Counted from the first letter of the stretch, positions 26,901-36,416 are shown. The stretch: DNA of 64,000 nucleotides from Paenibacillus sp. BK033 (GCF_004345425.1 NZ_SLVP01000017.1:1-64000); one strand, 5' to 3'. Translations and numbers: made by a program. The notes: generated by a model not told the origin, from the sequence alone.

Positions 26901-27485
26901 GCCGCAACGCCGGTATTCGACGGCGCGCGCGAGTATGACGTATTCGATACGATGGAAGAAGCCGGCATGCAGCGCAACGGTAAAACGATTCTGTACGATG
27001 GACGTACGGGCGAATCGTTTGAACGCGAAGTTACGGTTGGCGTCATGTACATGATCAAACTGGCGCACATGGTCGACGATAAAATCCATGCCCGCTCGAC
27101 GGGTCCTTACTCTCTCGTTACGCAGCAGCCTCTGGGCGGTAAAGCTCAATTCGGCGGCCAGCGCTTCGGCGAGATGGAGGTTTGGGCGCTTGAGGCCTAT
27201 GGCGCAGCCTACACGCTTCAAGAGATTCTTACGGTCAAATCCGACGACGTGGTCGGCCGCGTGAAGACGTACGAATCGATCGTGAAGGGCGAGAACGTTC
27301 CGGAGCCAGGCGTTCCAGAATCGTTCAAGGTATTGATCAAAGAGCTTCAGTCCCTTGGTATGGACGTCAAGATCCTTACCGAGAATGAAGAAGAGATCGA
27401 AATGAAAGAAATCGATGACGAAGATGACGGAACAAGCGATAAGCTTAACCTCAACTTAGAAGGTGCCGAAGCCGGCGCTGAATAA
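23940..27485 (+). CDS. rpoB: RNA polymerase beta subunit
   Basis: RpoB forms one side of the catalytic cleft. It aligns throughout with B. subtilis RpoB; the C-terminus ends in an acidic tail. I chose TTG at 23940 (GAGGGGTGAGG upstream), giving 1181 residues and the N-terminus MAGQLVQYGR. The rifampicin region runs from about residue 461. Q467, D470, H480 and S485 (equivalent to E. coli Q513, D516, H526, S531) are all the sensitive residues. Confidence 0.98.
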   Translation: MAGQLVQYGRRTRRSYARINEVLEVPNLIEIQQKSYEKFLDNDLLELFQDISPIQDFTGNLSLEFIDYSLGEPKYSVDESKERDVTYAAPLRVKVRLFNKETGEVKEQEVFMGDFPLMTETGTFIINGAERVIVSQLVRSPSVYFSTKVDKNGKKTYTATVIPNRGAWLELETDAKDIIYVRIDRTRKIPVTVLLRALGFGTDAEILELLGHDEYIRNTLDKDNTDSTEKALIEIYERLRPGEPPTLDNAKSLLVARFFDPKRYDLANVGRYKINKKLHIKNRLFNQRLAETLVDPGTGEIIAEAGQMIDRRLLDEILDKLEKNVGFKTYHVANGVLDADSIPLQAISVYSPLDDAKVIKVISNGVIDKSVKHITPADIISSINYFINLLHGVGNTDDIDHLGNRRLRSVGELLQNQFRIGLSRMERVVRERMSIQDANAITPQALINIRPVIASIKEFFGSSQLSQFMDQTNPLAELTHKRRLSALGPGGLTRERAGFEVRDVHHSHYGRMCPIETPEGPNIGLINSLSTFARINEYGFIEAPYRWVDPKTGIVTEQISYLTADEEDNYVVAQANAKLTEEGKFVDDSVIVRYNKQADNILTMPSERVDYMDVSPKQVVSVATALIPFLENDDSNRALMGSNMQRQAVPLLIPKAPLVGTGMEHKSAKDSGVCIVSKYDGVIERVSANEIWLRRTEMLDGKQVVGDLVKHKLHKFMRSNQGTCINQRPLVRKGEVIKKGDILADGPSTEQGELALGRNVVVAFMTWEGYNYEDAILLSEKLVKEDVYTSIHIEEYESEARDTKLGPEEITRDIPNVGEEALKNLDERGIIRVGAEIGAGDILVGKVTPKGVTELTAEERLLHAIFGEKAREVRDTSLRVPHGTDGIVVDVKVFTRENGDELPPGVNQLVRVYIAQKRKISEGDKMAGRHGNKGVIARIMPEEDMPFLPDGTPVEVVLNPLGVPSRMNIGQVLEVHLGMACKRLGLHAATPVFDGAREYDVFDTMEEAGMQRNGKTILYDGRTGESFEREVTVGVMYMIKLAHMVDDKIHARSTGPYSLVTQQPLGGKAQFGGQRFGEMEVWALEAYGAAYTLQEILTVKSDDVVGRVKTYESIVKGENVPEPGVPESFKVLIKELQSLGMDVKILTENEEEIEMKEIDDEDDGTSDKLNLNLEGAEAGAE

Positions 27486-27580
27486 GCTTTGAATAAAAGG
27501 CTGCTCGTCCTTCTTAACCGGAGGGCGTGCAGCCGCCAATTTGTACGACATAGCCATACATGACGAAGGAGGGTTGCTCC

Positions 27581-30500
27581 TTGTTGGACGTGAACAACTT
27601 CGAGTATATGAAAATCGGGCTTGCCTCGCCTGATAAAATTCGCTCTTGGTCCCGCGGAGAAGTCAAAAAACCGGAGACGATCAACTATAGGACGTTAAAA
27701 CCGGAGAAAGAGGGTCTTTTCTGCGAAAAGATCTTCGGGCCTACAAAAGACTGGGAATGTCATTGCGGTAAATACAAACGCGTTCGTTATAAAGGCGTTG
27801 TCTGCGACCGCTGCGGCGTTGAAGTTACACGCGCGAAAGTACGCCGCGAGCGTATGGGCCATATCGAGCTTGCTGCTCCAGTATCTCATATCTGGTACTT
27901 TAAAGGCATTCCAAGCCGTATGGGCCTTGCGCTTGATATGTCGCCTCGTTCCCTCGAGGAGATCATTTATTTTGCATCCTATGTTGTGACCGATCCAGGT
28001 GATACGCCGCTTGAGAAAAAACAGCTGCTGTCGGAGAAAGAATACCGCAGCTACCGTGAAAAATACGGTTATGGCTTCCAAGCGAGCATGGGTGCCGAAG
28101 CCGTTAAGAAATTGCTTCAGGACATCGATGTAGAGAAAGAACTGGAGACACTGAAAGAAGAATTGCGTACGGCCCAAGGCCAACGACGCAATCGTGCGAT
28201 TAAGCGTCTTGAAGTCATCGAAGCCTTCCGTAACTCCGGCAATGAGCCGGAATGGATGATTCTCGACGTGCTTCCGGTTATTCCGCCAGAGCTTCGTCCG
28301 ATGGTGCAGCTGGACGGCGGACGTTTTGCAACGTCTGACCTGAACGACCTGTACCGCCGCGTTATCAACCGTAACAACCGTTTGAAACGCTTGCTTGACC
28401 TGGGCGCTCCGGACATTATCGTTCAGAACGAGAAGCGCATGCTGCAAGAAGCCGTTGACGCTCTCATCGATAACGGCCGTCGCGGCCGTCCGGTAACAGG
28501 CCCGGGCAATCGTCCTTTGAAATCTCTCAGCCACATGCTGAAAGGTAAACAAGGCCGTTTCCGTCAGAACTTGCTCGGTAAACGGGTTGACTACTCTGGT
28601 CGTTCCGTTATCGTCGTAGGTCCAAACCTGAAAATGTTCCAGTGCGGTCTTCCGAAAGAAATGGCGCTGGAGCTGTTCAAGCCTTTCGTTATGAAAGAGC
28701 TTGTGAATAAAGGTCTGGCTCACAATATCAAGAGCGCAAAACGCAAAGTTGAACGCGTAAGCCCGGAAGTTTGGGACGTTCTTGAAGAAGTCATCAAGGA
28801 GCATCCGGTTCTTCTTAACCGTGCCCCTACGCTTCACCGTCTCGGTATCCAGGCGTTCGAACCGATTCTGGTTGAAGGCCGCGCCATTAAGCTTCACCCG
28901 CTCGTATGTACCGCTTATAACGCGGACTTCGACGGTGACCAAATGGCCGTTCACGTACCGTTGTCGGCAGAGGCACAAGCCGAAGCACGACTCCTGATGC
29001 TCGCATCGGGCAACATTTTGAACCCGAAAGACGGCAAGCCGGTTGTTACGCCATCCCAGGATATGGTTCTCGGATCATACTACTTGACGATGGACAACAA
29101 AGAAGCAAAAGGCTCCGGCTCGGTGTTCGCTACCGTGAACGAAGCAATTTCCGCGTATCAACGCGGTATTGTATCGCTTCATGCGCGCGTATTCGTGCCT
29201 GCTAAAGTACTGAAGAAAACCATCTTTACGGAGCAGCAGCAGAACTCCCTGATTTGTACGACTGTCGGTAAAGTCATTTTCAACGAAATCTTCCCGGAGG
29301 ATTTCCCTTACATCAACGAAGCTTCCAAAGTGAACTTGCTGCAAGGTACGCCGGATAAGTATTTTGTTTATGAAAAAGGCAGCGACTTGAACAAAATCAT
29401 GAATGAGTTGCCAATTGCCGGCGGTGTCGGCAAGGAGTATCTCGGCAACATCATCGGCGAGTGTTTCCGTATCTACCATACAACTTTGACATCGGTTATT
29501 CTTGACCGGATCAAGCAGCTTGGCTTTACGTACTCCACCCGTGCCGGCATTACCGTTGCGGTAGCGGACGTTGTCGTTCCGGAGGAAAAAGTCGAGATTC
29601 TGAAGGAATCGGATGCTAAAGTAGCAGTCGTTATGAATCAGTACCGTCGCGGTCTGATTACAAACGACGAACGTTATGACCGTGTTATCGAAATTTGGAG
29701 CAAATCGAAAGACCAAATTACCGATATCCTCATGAAATCGATGGACCGTTACAATTCCATCATGCTCATGGTGGACTCCAAAGCACGGGGTAACAAATCG
29801 CAGATCGCCCAGCTTGGCGGTATGCGCGGTCTGATGGCGAACCCGTCCGGCCGTATCATCGAGTTGCCAATCAAATCGAACTTCCGTGAAGGCCTTACCG
29901 TCCTCGAGTACTTCATCTCGACGCACGGTGCGCGTAAAGGTCTGGCCGATACGGCGCTTCGTACAGCTGACTCGGGTTACTTGACCCGTCGTCTCGTAGA
30001 CGTTGCGCAGGACGTTATCGTCCGCGAAGACGATTGCGGTACCGACAAAGGCTTTACGGTTAGCAAAATTCAAGACGGCAAAGAGGTTATCGAGGATCTG
30101 TACGACCGTATCGAAGGCCGTTACTCGTTCGAAACGATTCGTCATCCGAAAACGGGTGAGGTTATCGTTAAGAAAAGCGAGCTGATCGACTCCGGCAAAG
30201 CCGATGCGATTATCGATGCAGGTATCGAGAAGCTTCAAATCCGTTCCGTTCTTAGCTGTCGCGCGCGTCATGGCGTATGTAAAGTATGCTATGGCCGTAA
30301 CTTGGCGACTGGCAAGCACGTAGAGATCGGCGAAGCGGTTGGCATTATCGCTGCGCAATCCATCGGCGAACCGGGAACACAGCTGACGATGCGTACATTC
30401 CATACCGGCGGCGTTGCCGGCGACGATATTACGCAAGGTTTGCCGCGTATCCAGGAGCTTTTCGAGGCGCGTAATCCGAAAGGTCAAGCGATCATTACCG

Positions 30501-31207
30501 AGCTCGACGGTGTAGTTAAAGAAATTCGCGAGGCGAAAGACCGCCGCGAAATCGAAGTGCAAGGCGAAGCGGAAACGAAAGTCTACGCGATTACGTACGG
30601 CTCGCGTATCCGCGTAACCGAAGGCCAGCAAATCGAAGCAGGCGACGAGCTTACAGACGGTTCGATCGACCCTAAAGATATGCTGCGCATTAAAGGTATC
30701 CGCGGCGTGCAAAACTACATTTTGCAAGAAGTACAGCGCGTATACCGTAACCAAGGCGTAGAAATCAACGACAAGCACGTTGAGGTTATGGTTAAGCAAA
30801 TGCTTCGCAAAATCCGTATTGTCGACGCAGGCGACACTACGCTTCTTCCAGGCGCATTTGTTGACATCCACGAATACGAAGCGGCTAACCGCGAAGCGAT
30901 CTTTGCGGGTCTCGAGCCTGCGGTTGCGAAGCCGGTATTGCTTGGTATTACGAAGGCGTCCCTTGAGACAGATTCGTTCTTGTCCGCGGCATCGTTCCAA
31001 GAAACGACCCGCGTCCTGACCGACGCTGCTATCAAAGGCAAAGTCGACCAATTGTTAGGCCTGAAAGAGAACGTTATTATCGGTAAGCTGATCCCAGCTG
31101 GTACGGGTATGAACCGTTACCGCAGCATCAAGCTGGTAGGCCTTGAAGACGAGCCGGAAGCAACTGCAGAAGGCGAATTGGAATCCGAACCCGTAACGAT
31201 CGAATAG
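27581..31207 (+). CDS. rpoC: RNA polymerase beta' subunit
   Basis: RpoC carries the catalytic magnesium. The active-site motif NADFDGD lies at 447-453 (D449, D451, D453). The N-terminal zinc ribbon (CHCGKYKRVRYKGVVCDRCG) and the trigger-loop region near SIGEPGTQLTMRTFHTGG are intact. TTG at 27581 lies 7 bases after AAGGAGGG and gives MLDVNNFEYM as in B. subtilis; the ATG at 27560 lies upstream of the ribosome site. Length is 1208 residues. Confidence 0.98.
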   Translation: MLDVNNFEYMKIGLASPDKIRSWSRGEVKKPETINYRTLKPEKEGLFCEKIFGPTKDWECHCGKYKRVRYKGVVCDRCGVEVTRAKVRRERMGHIELAAPVSHIWYFKGIPSRMGLALDMSPRSLEEIIYFASYVVTDPGDTPLEKKQLLSEKEYRSYREKYGYGFQASMGAEAVKKLLQDIDVEKELETLKEELRTAQGQRRNRAIKRLEVIEAFRNSGNEPEWMILDVLPVIPPELRPMVQLDGGRFATSDLNDLYRRVINRNNRLKRLLDLGAPDIIVQNEKRMLQEAVDALIDNGRRGRPVTGPGNRPLKSLSHMLKGKQGRFRQNLLGKRVDYSGRSVIVVGPNLKMFQCGLPKEMALELFKPFVMKELVNKGLAHNIKSAKRKVERVSPEVWDVLEEVIKEHPVLLNRAPTLHRLGIQAFEPILVEGRAIKLHPLVCTAYNADFDGDQMAVHVPLSAEAQAEARLLMLASGNILNPKDGKPVVTPSQDMVLGSYYLTMDNKEAKGSGSVFATVNEAISAYQRGIVSLHARVFVPAKVLKKTIFTEQQQNSLICTTVGKVIFNEIFPEDFPYINEASKVNLLQGTPDKYFVYEKGSDLNKIMNELPIAGGVGKEYLGNIIGECFRIYHTTLTSVILDRIKQLGFTYSTRAGITVAVADVVVPEEKVEILKESDAKVAVVMNQYRRGLITNDERYDRVIEIWSKSKDQITDILMKSMDRYNSIMLMVDSKARGNKSQIAQLGGMRGLMANPSGRIIELPIKSNFREGLTVLEYFISTHGARKGLADTALRTADSGYLTRRLVDVAQDVIVREDDCGTDKGFTVSKIQDGKEVIEDLYDRIEGRYSFETIRHPKTGEVIVKKSELIDSGKADAIIDAGIEKLQIRSVLSCRARHGVCKVCYGRNLATGKHVEIGEAVGIIAAQSIGEPGTQLTMRTFHTGGVAGDDITQGLPRIQELFEARNPKGQAIITELDGVVKEIREAKDRREIEVQGEAETKVYAITYGSRIRVTEGQQIEAGDELTDGSIDPKDMLRIKGIRGVQNYILQEVQRVYRNQGVEINDKHVEVMVKQMLRKIRIVDAGDTTLLPGAFVDIHEYEAANREAIFAGLEPAVAKPVLLGITKASLETDSFLSAASFQETTRVLTDAAIKGKVDQLLGLKENVIIGKLIPAGTGMNRYRSIKLVGLEDEPEATAEGELESEPVTIE

Positions 31208-31235
31208 GAACCGCATATTGTTGCAATAGATGAGG

Positions 31236-31290
31236 AGAGCGCGGCATTCGGCAGGGATGGTTGGTCTTCCCTGTTGATGCCCGCTCTTTT
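31236..31290 (+). terminator. rpoBC terminator
   Basis: AGAGCGCGGCAT pairs with ATGCCCGCTCT around an inner GGGA/TCCC stem, followed by TTTT. It is an imperfect but convincing intrinsic terminator 29 bases after rpoC. Confidence 0.75.
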
Positions 31291-31375
31291 ACATGTATAA
31301 TAATTGATGGGCCTTACCTTTAACCGTGTAAATGAGTTAACCAAAACTTTGCAATCGGACAGAGTACATTACAGC

Positions 31376-31404
31376 TTGACACTTCTAGTTGTAAGTGATA
31401 CTAT
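31376..31404 (+). promoter_or_regulatory. promoter of the L7Ae-like gene and str operon
   Basis: TTGACA (31376-31381) is 17 bp from TACTAT (31399-31404); an overlapping GATACT is an alternative -10. Confidence 0.65.
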
Positions 31405-31458
31405 ATCGAAGTGTGCCTAATTGTATGATCGCTCTACCGCAAAAGGAAAGGTGATTTC

Positions 31459-31689
31459 ATGCAGTTTAAGGTTGGCGCGAAACAGACGACTAAGATGCTT
31501 GAACAGAGTAAAGCTATCGAAGTCTATGTGGCTCGTGATGCAGATCCGCGGATGAGAGAGAAGATCGTTCATCTGTGCGAGCGGTTGAGTGTTCCGGTCA
31601 AGTGGATAGATACGATGCAAGAACTCGGGGAAACCTGCGGGATTGATGTCGGAGCCGCTATGGCAGCGCTCATACTTGATGAAGAATAA
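31459..31689 (+). CDS. L7Ae-family K-turn RNA-binding protein (YbxF-like)
   Basis: This 76-residue L7Ae/L30e-fold protein (VGAKQTTKMLEQSKAIEVYVARDADPRM) sits between rpoC and rpsL exactly like B. subtilis YbxF, which binds K-turn RNA. It lacks the usual C-terminal extension of archaeal L7Ae. Its role on the ribosome is not established. ATG follows AAAGGAAAGG. Confidence 0.93.
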   Translation: MQFKVGAKQTTKMLEQSKAIEVYVARDADPRMREKIVHLCERLSVPVKWIDTMQELGETCGIDVGAAMAALILDEE

Positions 31690-31845
31690 AGTAGACTCTA
31701 TTTTTGTTGGTGCAGAATTGAAAGATGATGGGCTGACAGAAATTTTTATTTGTTCTTTTATGAACCGCCTGGATCTGTGGGCTTAATTAATTGGGTAAAA
31801 TGTCTTGCCATTAATAAGACATAATCATGGGAAGGGGGTGGCAAC

Positions 31846-32265
31846 ATGCCAACAATTAACCAGCTGGTCCGCAAAGGCCGCCAAGCTAAAGTCGTAAAAT
31901 CCAAATCGCCTGCTTTGCAAAGAGGTTTTAACGCCTTGAAACGTGAAGCAACGAACATCAGCGCTCCGCAAAAACGCGGTGTGTGCACTCGTGTAGGTAC
32001 AATGACTCCGAAGAAACCGAACTCCGCACTTCGTAAATACGCGCGCGTACGTTTGACGAACCGCGTAGAAGTAACGGCGTACATTCCAGGTATCGGTCAC
32101 AACCTGCAAGAACACAGCGTTGTATTGATCCGTGGTGGACGCGTAAAAGACCTTCCGGGTGTACGTTACCATATCGTTCGCGGCGCATTGGATACTGCGG
32201 GTGTTAACAACCGTAACCAAGCTCGTTCGAAATACGGTACTAAACGTCCTAAAGTTAAAAAATAA
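31846..32265 (+). CDS. rpsL: Ribosomal protein S12
   Basis: S12 sits at the decoding centre. TPKKPNSALRK at residues 54-64 carries the lysines (K56/K57) whose changes give streptomycin resistance, and they are unaltered; GRVKDLPGVRY is also intact. It has 139 residues, the Gram-positive length. ATG follows GGGAAGGGGGTGG. Confidence 0.98.
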   Translation: MPTINQLVRKGRQAKVVKSKSPALQRGFNALKREATNISAPQKRGVCTRVGTMTPKKPNSALRKYARVRLTNRVEVTAYIPGIGHNLQEHSVVLIRGGRVKDLPGVRYHIVRGALDTAGVNNRNQARSKYGTKRPKVKK

Positions 32266-32329
32266 TATTAGCAACTAGTTCGGATAAATATTCGGATATT
32301 GCGACTAACTAAGAAAGGGGGACTTTCTC

Positions 32330-32800
32330 ATGCCACGCAAAGGTCCTGTTACAAAACGCGACGTATTGCCGGATCCGGTTTACAATAGCAAACTGGTTAC
32401 CCGCCTTATCAACCGCATCATGATCGACGGCAAACGCGGCGTTGCTCAAACGCTGTTGTATGATGCTTTCACGCTGATCCAAGAACGCACGGGTAAAGAT
32501 CCAATGGAAGTGTTCGAAGAAGCGTTGAAAAACATCATGCCTGTACTCGAGGTTAAAGCTCGTCGTGTCGGCGGTTCTAACTACCAAGTACCGGTTGAAG
32601 TTAAACCAGAGCGTCGTACATCGCTTGGTCTCCGTTGGCTCGTGAACTATTCGCGTAACCGCGGCGAAAAAACGATGGAAGAGCGTCTGGCAGCTGAAAT
32701 CATGGACGCATCGAACAACACTGGCGCATCCGTGAAGAAGCGCGAAGACACACACAAAATGGCAGAAGCGAACAAAGCGTTTGCTCACTACCGTTGGTAG
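32330..32800 (+). CDS. rpsG: Ribosomal protein S7
   Basis: S7 nucleates the 30S head and contacts E-site tRNA. It starts MPRKGPVTKRDVLPDP and contains TKRDVLPDPVYNSKLV and GGSNYQVPVEV. It has 156 residues. ATG follows AAAGGGGG. It lies between rpsL and fusA in the str operon. Confidence 0.98.
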   Translation: MPRKGPVTKRDVLPDPVYNSKLVTRLINRIMIDGKRGVAQTLLYDAFTLIQERTGKDPMEVFEEALKNIMPVLEVKARRVGGSNYQVPVEVKPERRTSLGLRWLVNYSRNRGEKTMEERLAAEIMDASNNTGASVKKREDTHKMAEANKAFAHYRW

Positions 32801-32853
32801 GATTCTAACCAAAATGTTTGAGTTTAACTCAAAACACGAGAGGAGACAAATTC

Positions 32854-34929
32854 ATGTCTAGAGAGTTCTCCTTGAATAATACGCGTAACATCGGGATCAT
32901 GGCGCATATCGATGCTGGTAAAACAACAACCACTGAGCGTATCTTGTTCTATACAGGCCGTACTCATAAAATCGGTGAAGTGCATGAAGGCGCTGCAACG
33001 ATGGACTGGATGGAGCAAGAGCAAGAGCGCGGTATCACAATTACGTCTGCCGCGACTACTGCTCAATGGAAAGGCAACCGCATCAATATTATCGACACCC
33101 CGGGGCACGTTGACTTCACAGTAGAAGTTGAACGTTCCCTGCGCGTATTGGATGGGGCCGTTGGCGTATTCAGTGCCAAAGAAGGCGTTGAGCCACAGTC
33201 TGAAACGGTATGGCGTCAAGCTGACCGTTACGGCGTTCCACGGATCGCCTACATCAACAAGATGGACATCATCGGTGCAGACTTCCTAAATGTTGTTAAA
33301 GACATGCGCGAGCGTCTGCAGGCGAATGCTGTCGCGATTCAATTGCCGATCGGCGCTGAGAGTGATTTCCTCGGCGTTGTCGACATTATCGAACGCGTAG
33401 CTTACAAGTACAAAGACGATCTCGGAAGAGATCCTGAGCAAGTTGAGATTCCTGCCGAGTTGGTTGACCAAGTAGAAGAGCTTCGCACGGAGCTGATCGA
33501 AAAGGTAGCCGAGCTGGACGAAGAATTGACTATGAAATATCTGGAAGGCGAAGAAATTACGATTCCAGAAATTAAAGCAGCGCTTCGCAAAGGCGTTTGT
33601 GAAGTTAAGATCTTCCCGGTTATCGCAGGTTCCTCGTACCGTAACAAAGGTGTTCAAATGATGCTGGACGCAGTAGTAGACTACCTGCCATCCCCGCTCG
33701 ACGTACCTGCTATCAAAGGTACACTCGAAGACGGCGAAGAGTCGGTACGTCATTCTTCCGACGAAGAGCCGTTCGCGGCACTCGCGTTCAAAATCATGAC
33801 TGACCCTTACGTTGGTAAATTGACGTTCTTCCGTGTATACTCGGGTATCCTGAAGTCCGGTTCGTATGTTCTTAACGCAACTAAGAACAAACGTGAGCGG
33901 ATCGGACGTATCCTGCAGATGCATGCGAACAGCCGTCAAGAGATTTCGGAAGTTTACTCCGGCGATATCGCTGCTGCAGTAGGTCTGAAAGATACCATTA
34001 CAGGCGACACGCTGTGCGATGAGAAGAACCCGATCATTCTTGAATCGATGAACTTCCCTGAGCCGGTTATCTCGGTAGCTATCGAACCAAAAACGAAAGC
34101 TGACCAAGACAAGCTTGGTATCGCAATCTCCAAACTGGCTGAAGAAGATCCAACGTTCCGTGCTCACACGGATGAAGAAACGAACCAAACGATCATCTCC
34201 GGTATGGGTGAGCTTCACCTTGAAATCCTGGTTGACCGTATGCTTCGCGAATTCAAAGTTGAGACTAACGTTGGTAAACCTCAAGTAGCTTACCGCGAGA
34301 CGTTCCGTACTGCGGCTAAAGTTGAAGGTAAATTCGTTCGTCAGTCCGGCGGTAAAGGTCAATATGGTCATTGTTGGGTTGAATTCACTCCGCAAGAGCC
34401 AGGTCAAGGCTTCGTATTCGAGAATAAAGTTGTTGGTGGATCGATTCCTCGTGAATTTATCGCTCCAATCCAAGCTGGTATCGAAGAGTCGATGAAGAAC
34501 GGCGTACTCGCTGGCTTCCCGCTCGTTGATGTTAAAGCAACTGTATTCGACGGATCGTACCATGACGTTGACTCCTCGGAGATGGCGTTCAAAATCGCTG
34601 GTTCCATGGCGCTTAAAGCTGCTAAGGAAAAATGTAACCCAGTTCTTCTTGAGCCAATCATGAAGGTTGAAGTTACAGTACCAGAAGAGTACATGGGCGA
34701 CGTTATGGGCATGCTGAACTCCCGTCGCGGTCGTATCGAAGGTATGGATACTCGTGCAGGCGCACAAATCATCCGTGCTAAGGTACCTCTTGCAGAGATG
34801 TTCGGTTACTCCACAACTCTTCGTTCCGGTACGCAAGGCCGTGGCGTATTCTCCATGGAGCTCTCGCACTATGAAGAAGTACCACGTTCGATCTCGGAAG
34901 AGATTATCGCGAAAAACAAAGGCGCTTAA
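32854..34929 (+). CDS. fusA: Elongation factor G
   Basis: EF-G catalyses translocation. The G1 motif AHIDAGKTTTTER, DTPGH (G3) and NKMD (G4) are visible, followed by domains II-V. I chose ATG at 32854 (AGAGGAGAC upstream), giving 691 residues with start MSREFSLNNTRNIGIMAHID; an in-frame ATG at 32818 has no ribosome site. Confidence 0.98.
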   Translation: MSREFSLNNTRNIGIMAHIDAGKTTTTERILFYTGRTHKIGEVHEGAATMDWMEQEQERGITITSAATTAQWKGNRINIIDTPGHVDFTVEVERSLRVLDGAVGVFSAKEGVEPQSETVWRQADRYGVPRIAYINKMDIIGADFLNVVKDMRERLQANAVAIQLPIGAESDFLGVVDIIERVAYKYKDDLGRDPEQVEIPAELVDQVEELRTELIEKVAELDEELTMKYLEGEEITIPEIKAALRKGVCEVKIFPVIAGSSYRNKGVQMMLDAVVDYLPSPLDVPAIKGTLEDGEESVRHSSDEEPFAALAFKIMTDPYVGKLTFFRVYSGILKSGSYVLNATKNKRERIGRILQMHANSRQEISEVYSGDIAAAVGLKDTITGDTLCDEKNPIILESMNFPEPVISVAIEPKTKADQDKLGIAISKLAEEDPTFRAHTDEETNQTIISGMGELHLEILVDRMLREFKVETNVGKPQVAYRETFRTAAKVEGKFVRQSGGKGQYGHCWVEFTPQEPGQGFVFENKVVGGSIPREFIAPIQAGIEESMKNGVLAGFPLVDVKATVFDGSYHDVDSSEMAFKIAGSMALKAAKEKCNPVLLEPIMKVEVTVPEEYMGDVMGMLNSRRGRIEGMDTRAGAQIIRAKVPLAEMFGYSTTLRSGTQGRGVFSMELSHYEEVPRSISEEIIAKNKGA

Positions 34930-34965
34930 TTTTTAAGCCCTTAAATTCATACCTTTGGTATGCAA

Positions 34966-35003
34966 GGCCGGGCACAAATACCTTTAGGCATTTGTGTTTG
35001 GCC
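34966..35003 (+). promoter_or_regulatory. fusA-tuf intergenic hairpin
   Basis: GGCCGGGCACAAAT pairs with ATTTGTGTTTGGCC in a 14-bp stem with three G-U pairs. No T run follows, so it is not a terminator. It could be an RNA-processing or stability element between fusA and the more strongly expressed tuf. Confidence 0.5.
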
Positions 35004-35044
35004 CACACATAAAATTTCAGTTATATTAAGGAGGATTAAGTTCA

Positions 35045-36235
35045 ATGGCAAAGGCTAAATTTGAACGTAATAAACCGCACGTAAATATCGGTACTATCGG
35101 TCACGTCGACCATGGTAAAACTACTTTGACTGCTGCTATCACTACTGTACTTTCCAAAAAATACGGTGGCGCGGCAATCGCTTTCGACCAAATCGACAAA
35201 GCTCCTGAAGAGCGCGAGCGCGGTATCACGATCTCGACAGCTCACGTTGAGTATGAGACTCCTAACCGTCACTATGCTCACGTTGACTGCCCAGGTCACG
35301 CCGACTACGTTAAAAACATGATCACTGGTGCTGCTCAAATGGACGGCGCTATCCTGGTTGTATCCGCAGCTGACGGCCCTATGCCGCAAACTCGCGAGCA
35401 CATCCTTCTGTCCCGCCAAGTAGGCGTACCTTACATCGTTGTATTCCTGAACAAATGCGACATGGTTGAAGACGAAGAGCTTCTTGAACTGGTTGAGATG
35501 GAAGTTCGCGACCTTCTTAACGAGTACGAGTTCCCAGGCGACGACACTCCAATCATCCGTGGTGCAGCTCGTGAAGCTCTGCAAAACCCAGATGGTCCTT
35601 GGGCTGACAAAATCGTTGAACTGTTCGAACAAGTTGACACTTACATCCCAACTCCTGAGCGCGACACAGCTAAGCCTTTCCTGATGCCTGTCGAGGACGT
35701 ATTCACAATCACTGGCCGCGGTACAGTTGCTACTGGCCGTATCGACCGTGGTGTGGTTAAAGTTGGCGACGAGGTTGAAATCGTTGGTCTGGCTGAAGAA
35801 ACTCGCAAATCCGTTGTTACGGGCGTAGAAATGTTCCGTAAACTGATGGATTCCGCTCAAGCGGGCGACAACATCGGCGCACTGCTTCGTGGTGTAGACC
35901 GTAAAGACATCGAGCGTGGTCAAGTACTGGCTAAACCGGCTTCGGTTAAACCACACACTAACTTCACTGCTCAAATCTACGTTCTGACTAAAGAAGAGGG
36001 TGGCCGTCATAAGCCTTTCTTCACTGGTTACCGTCCACAATTCTATTTCCGTACAACTGACGTAACAGGTATCATCAACCTGCCAGAAGGTACAGAAATG
36101 GTTATGCCTGGCGACAACATCACAGTTACTGTAGAACTGATCGCTCCAATCGCGGTTGAAGAAGGAACTCGTTTCTCCATCCGTGAAGGCGGCCGTACTG
36201 TAGGCGCTGGCGCTGTTGCAACTATCCAAAAATAA
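35045..36235 (+). CDS. tuf: Elongation factor Tu
   Basis: EF-Tu delivers aminoacyl-tRNA. GTPase motifs GHVDHGKTT, DCPGH and NKCD are present, then two beta-barrel domains. It has 396 residues. ATG follows AAGGAGG. Codon use is strongly biased to highly expressed codons (GTT, GGT, CGT, ATC). Last gene of str, followed by a strong terminator. Confidence 0.99.
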   Translation: MAKAKFERNKPHVNIGTIGHVDHGKTTLTAAITTVLSKKYGGAAIAFDQIDKAPEERERGITISTAHVEYETPNRHYAHVDCPGHADYVKNMITGAAQMDGAILVVSAADGPMPQTREHILLSRQVGVPYIVVFLNKCDMVEDEELLELVEMEVRDLLNEYEFPGDDTPIIRGAAREALQNPDGPWADKIVELFEQVDTYIPTPERDTAKPFLMPVEDVFTITGRGTVATGRIDRGVVKVGDEVEIVGLAEETRKSVVTGVEMFRKLMDSAQAGDNIGALLRGVDRKDIERGQVLAKPASVKPHTNFTAQIYVLTKEEGGRHKPFFTGYRPQFYFRTTDVTGIINLPEGTEMVMPGDNITVTVELIAPIAVEEGTRFSIREGGRTVGAGAVATIQK

Positions 36236-36263
36236 TTAGGTGCGGCATTAGCCGCGCTTTAAG

Positions 36264-36292
36264 AAACCCTCTGCCTCGGCAGAGGGTTTTTT
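36264..36292 (+). terminator. tuf terminator
   Basis: AAACCCTCTGCC pairs with GGCAGAGGGTTT around a very short loop, followed by T6. Perfect intrinsic terminator. Confidence 0.95.
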
Positions 36293-36314
36293 AATTTCCA
36301 GATAAAACCCACCA

Positions 36315-36344
36315 TTGACGTATATCTTTACATGCCATTAGAAT
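36315..36344 (+). promoter_or_regulatory. promoter of the trpXYZ-like operon
   Basis: TTGACG (36315-36320) and TAGAAT (36339-36344) are 18 bp apart, about 70 bases before the first gene. I see no T-box or other riboswitch in this leader. Confidence 0.6.
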
Positions 36345-36416
36345 TAATGGATAAGCGTCTATCGACGTTATTCGAAGTATTCAGACAAATATCCAACTGG
36401 GAGGGGCAAACTAGAA

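Noticed and set aside
24633..27221. 862-codon open frame on the minus strand
   Set aside because: It is fully opposite rpoB and results from strong codon bias; no ribosome site or known domain.
29075..31051. 658-codon minus-strand frame opposite rpoC
   Set aside because: Codon-bias shadow.
33286..34869. 527-codon minus-strand frame opposite fusA
   Set aside because: Codon-bias shadow in a highly expressed gene.
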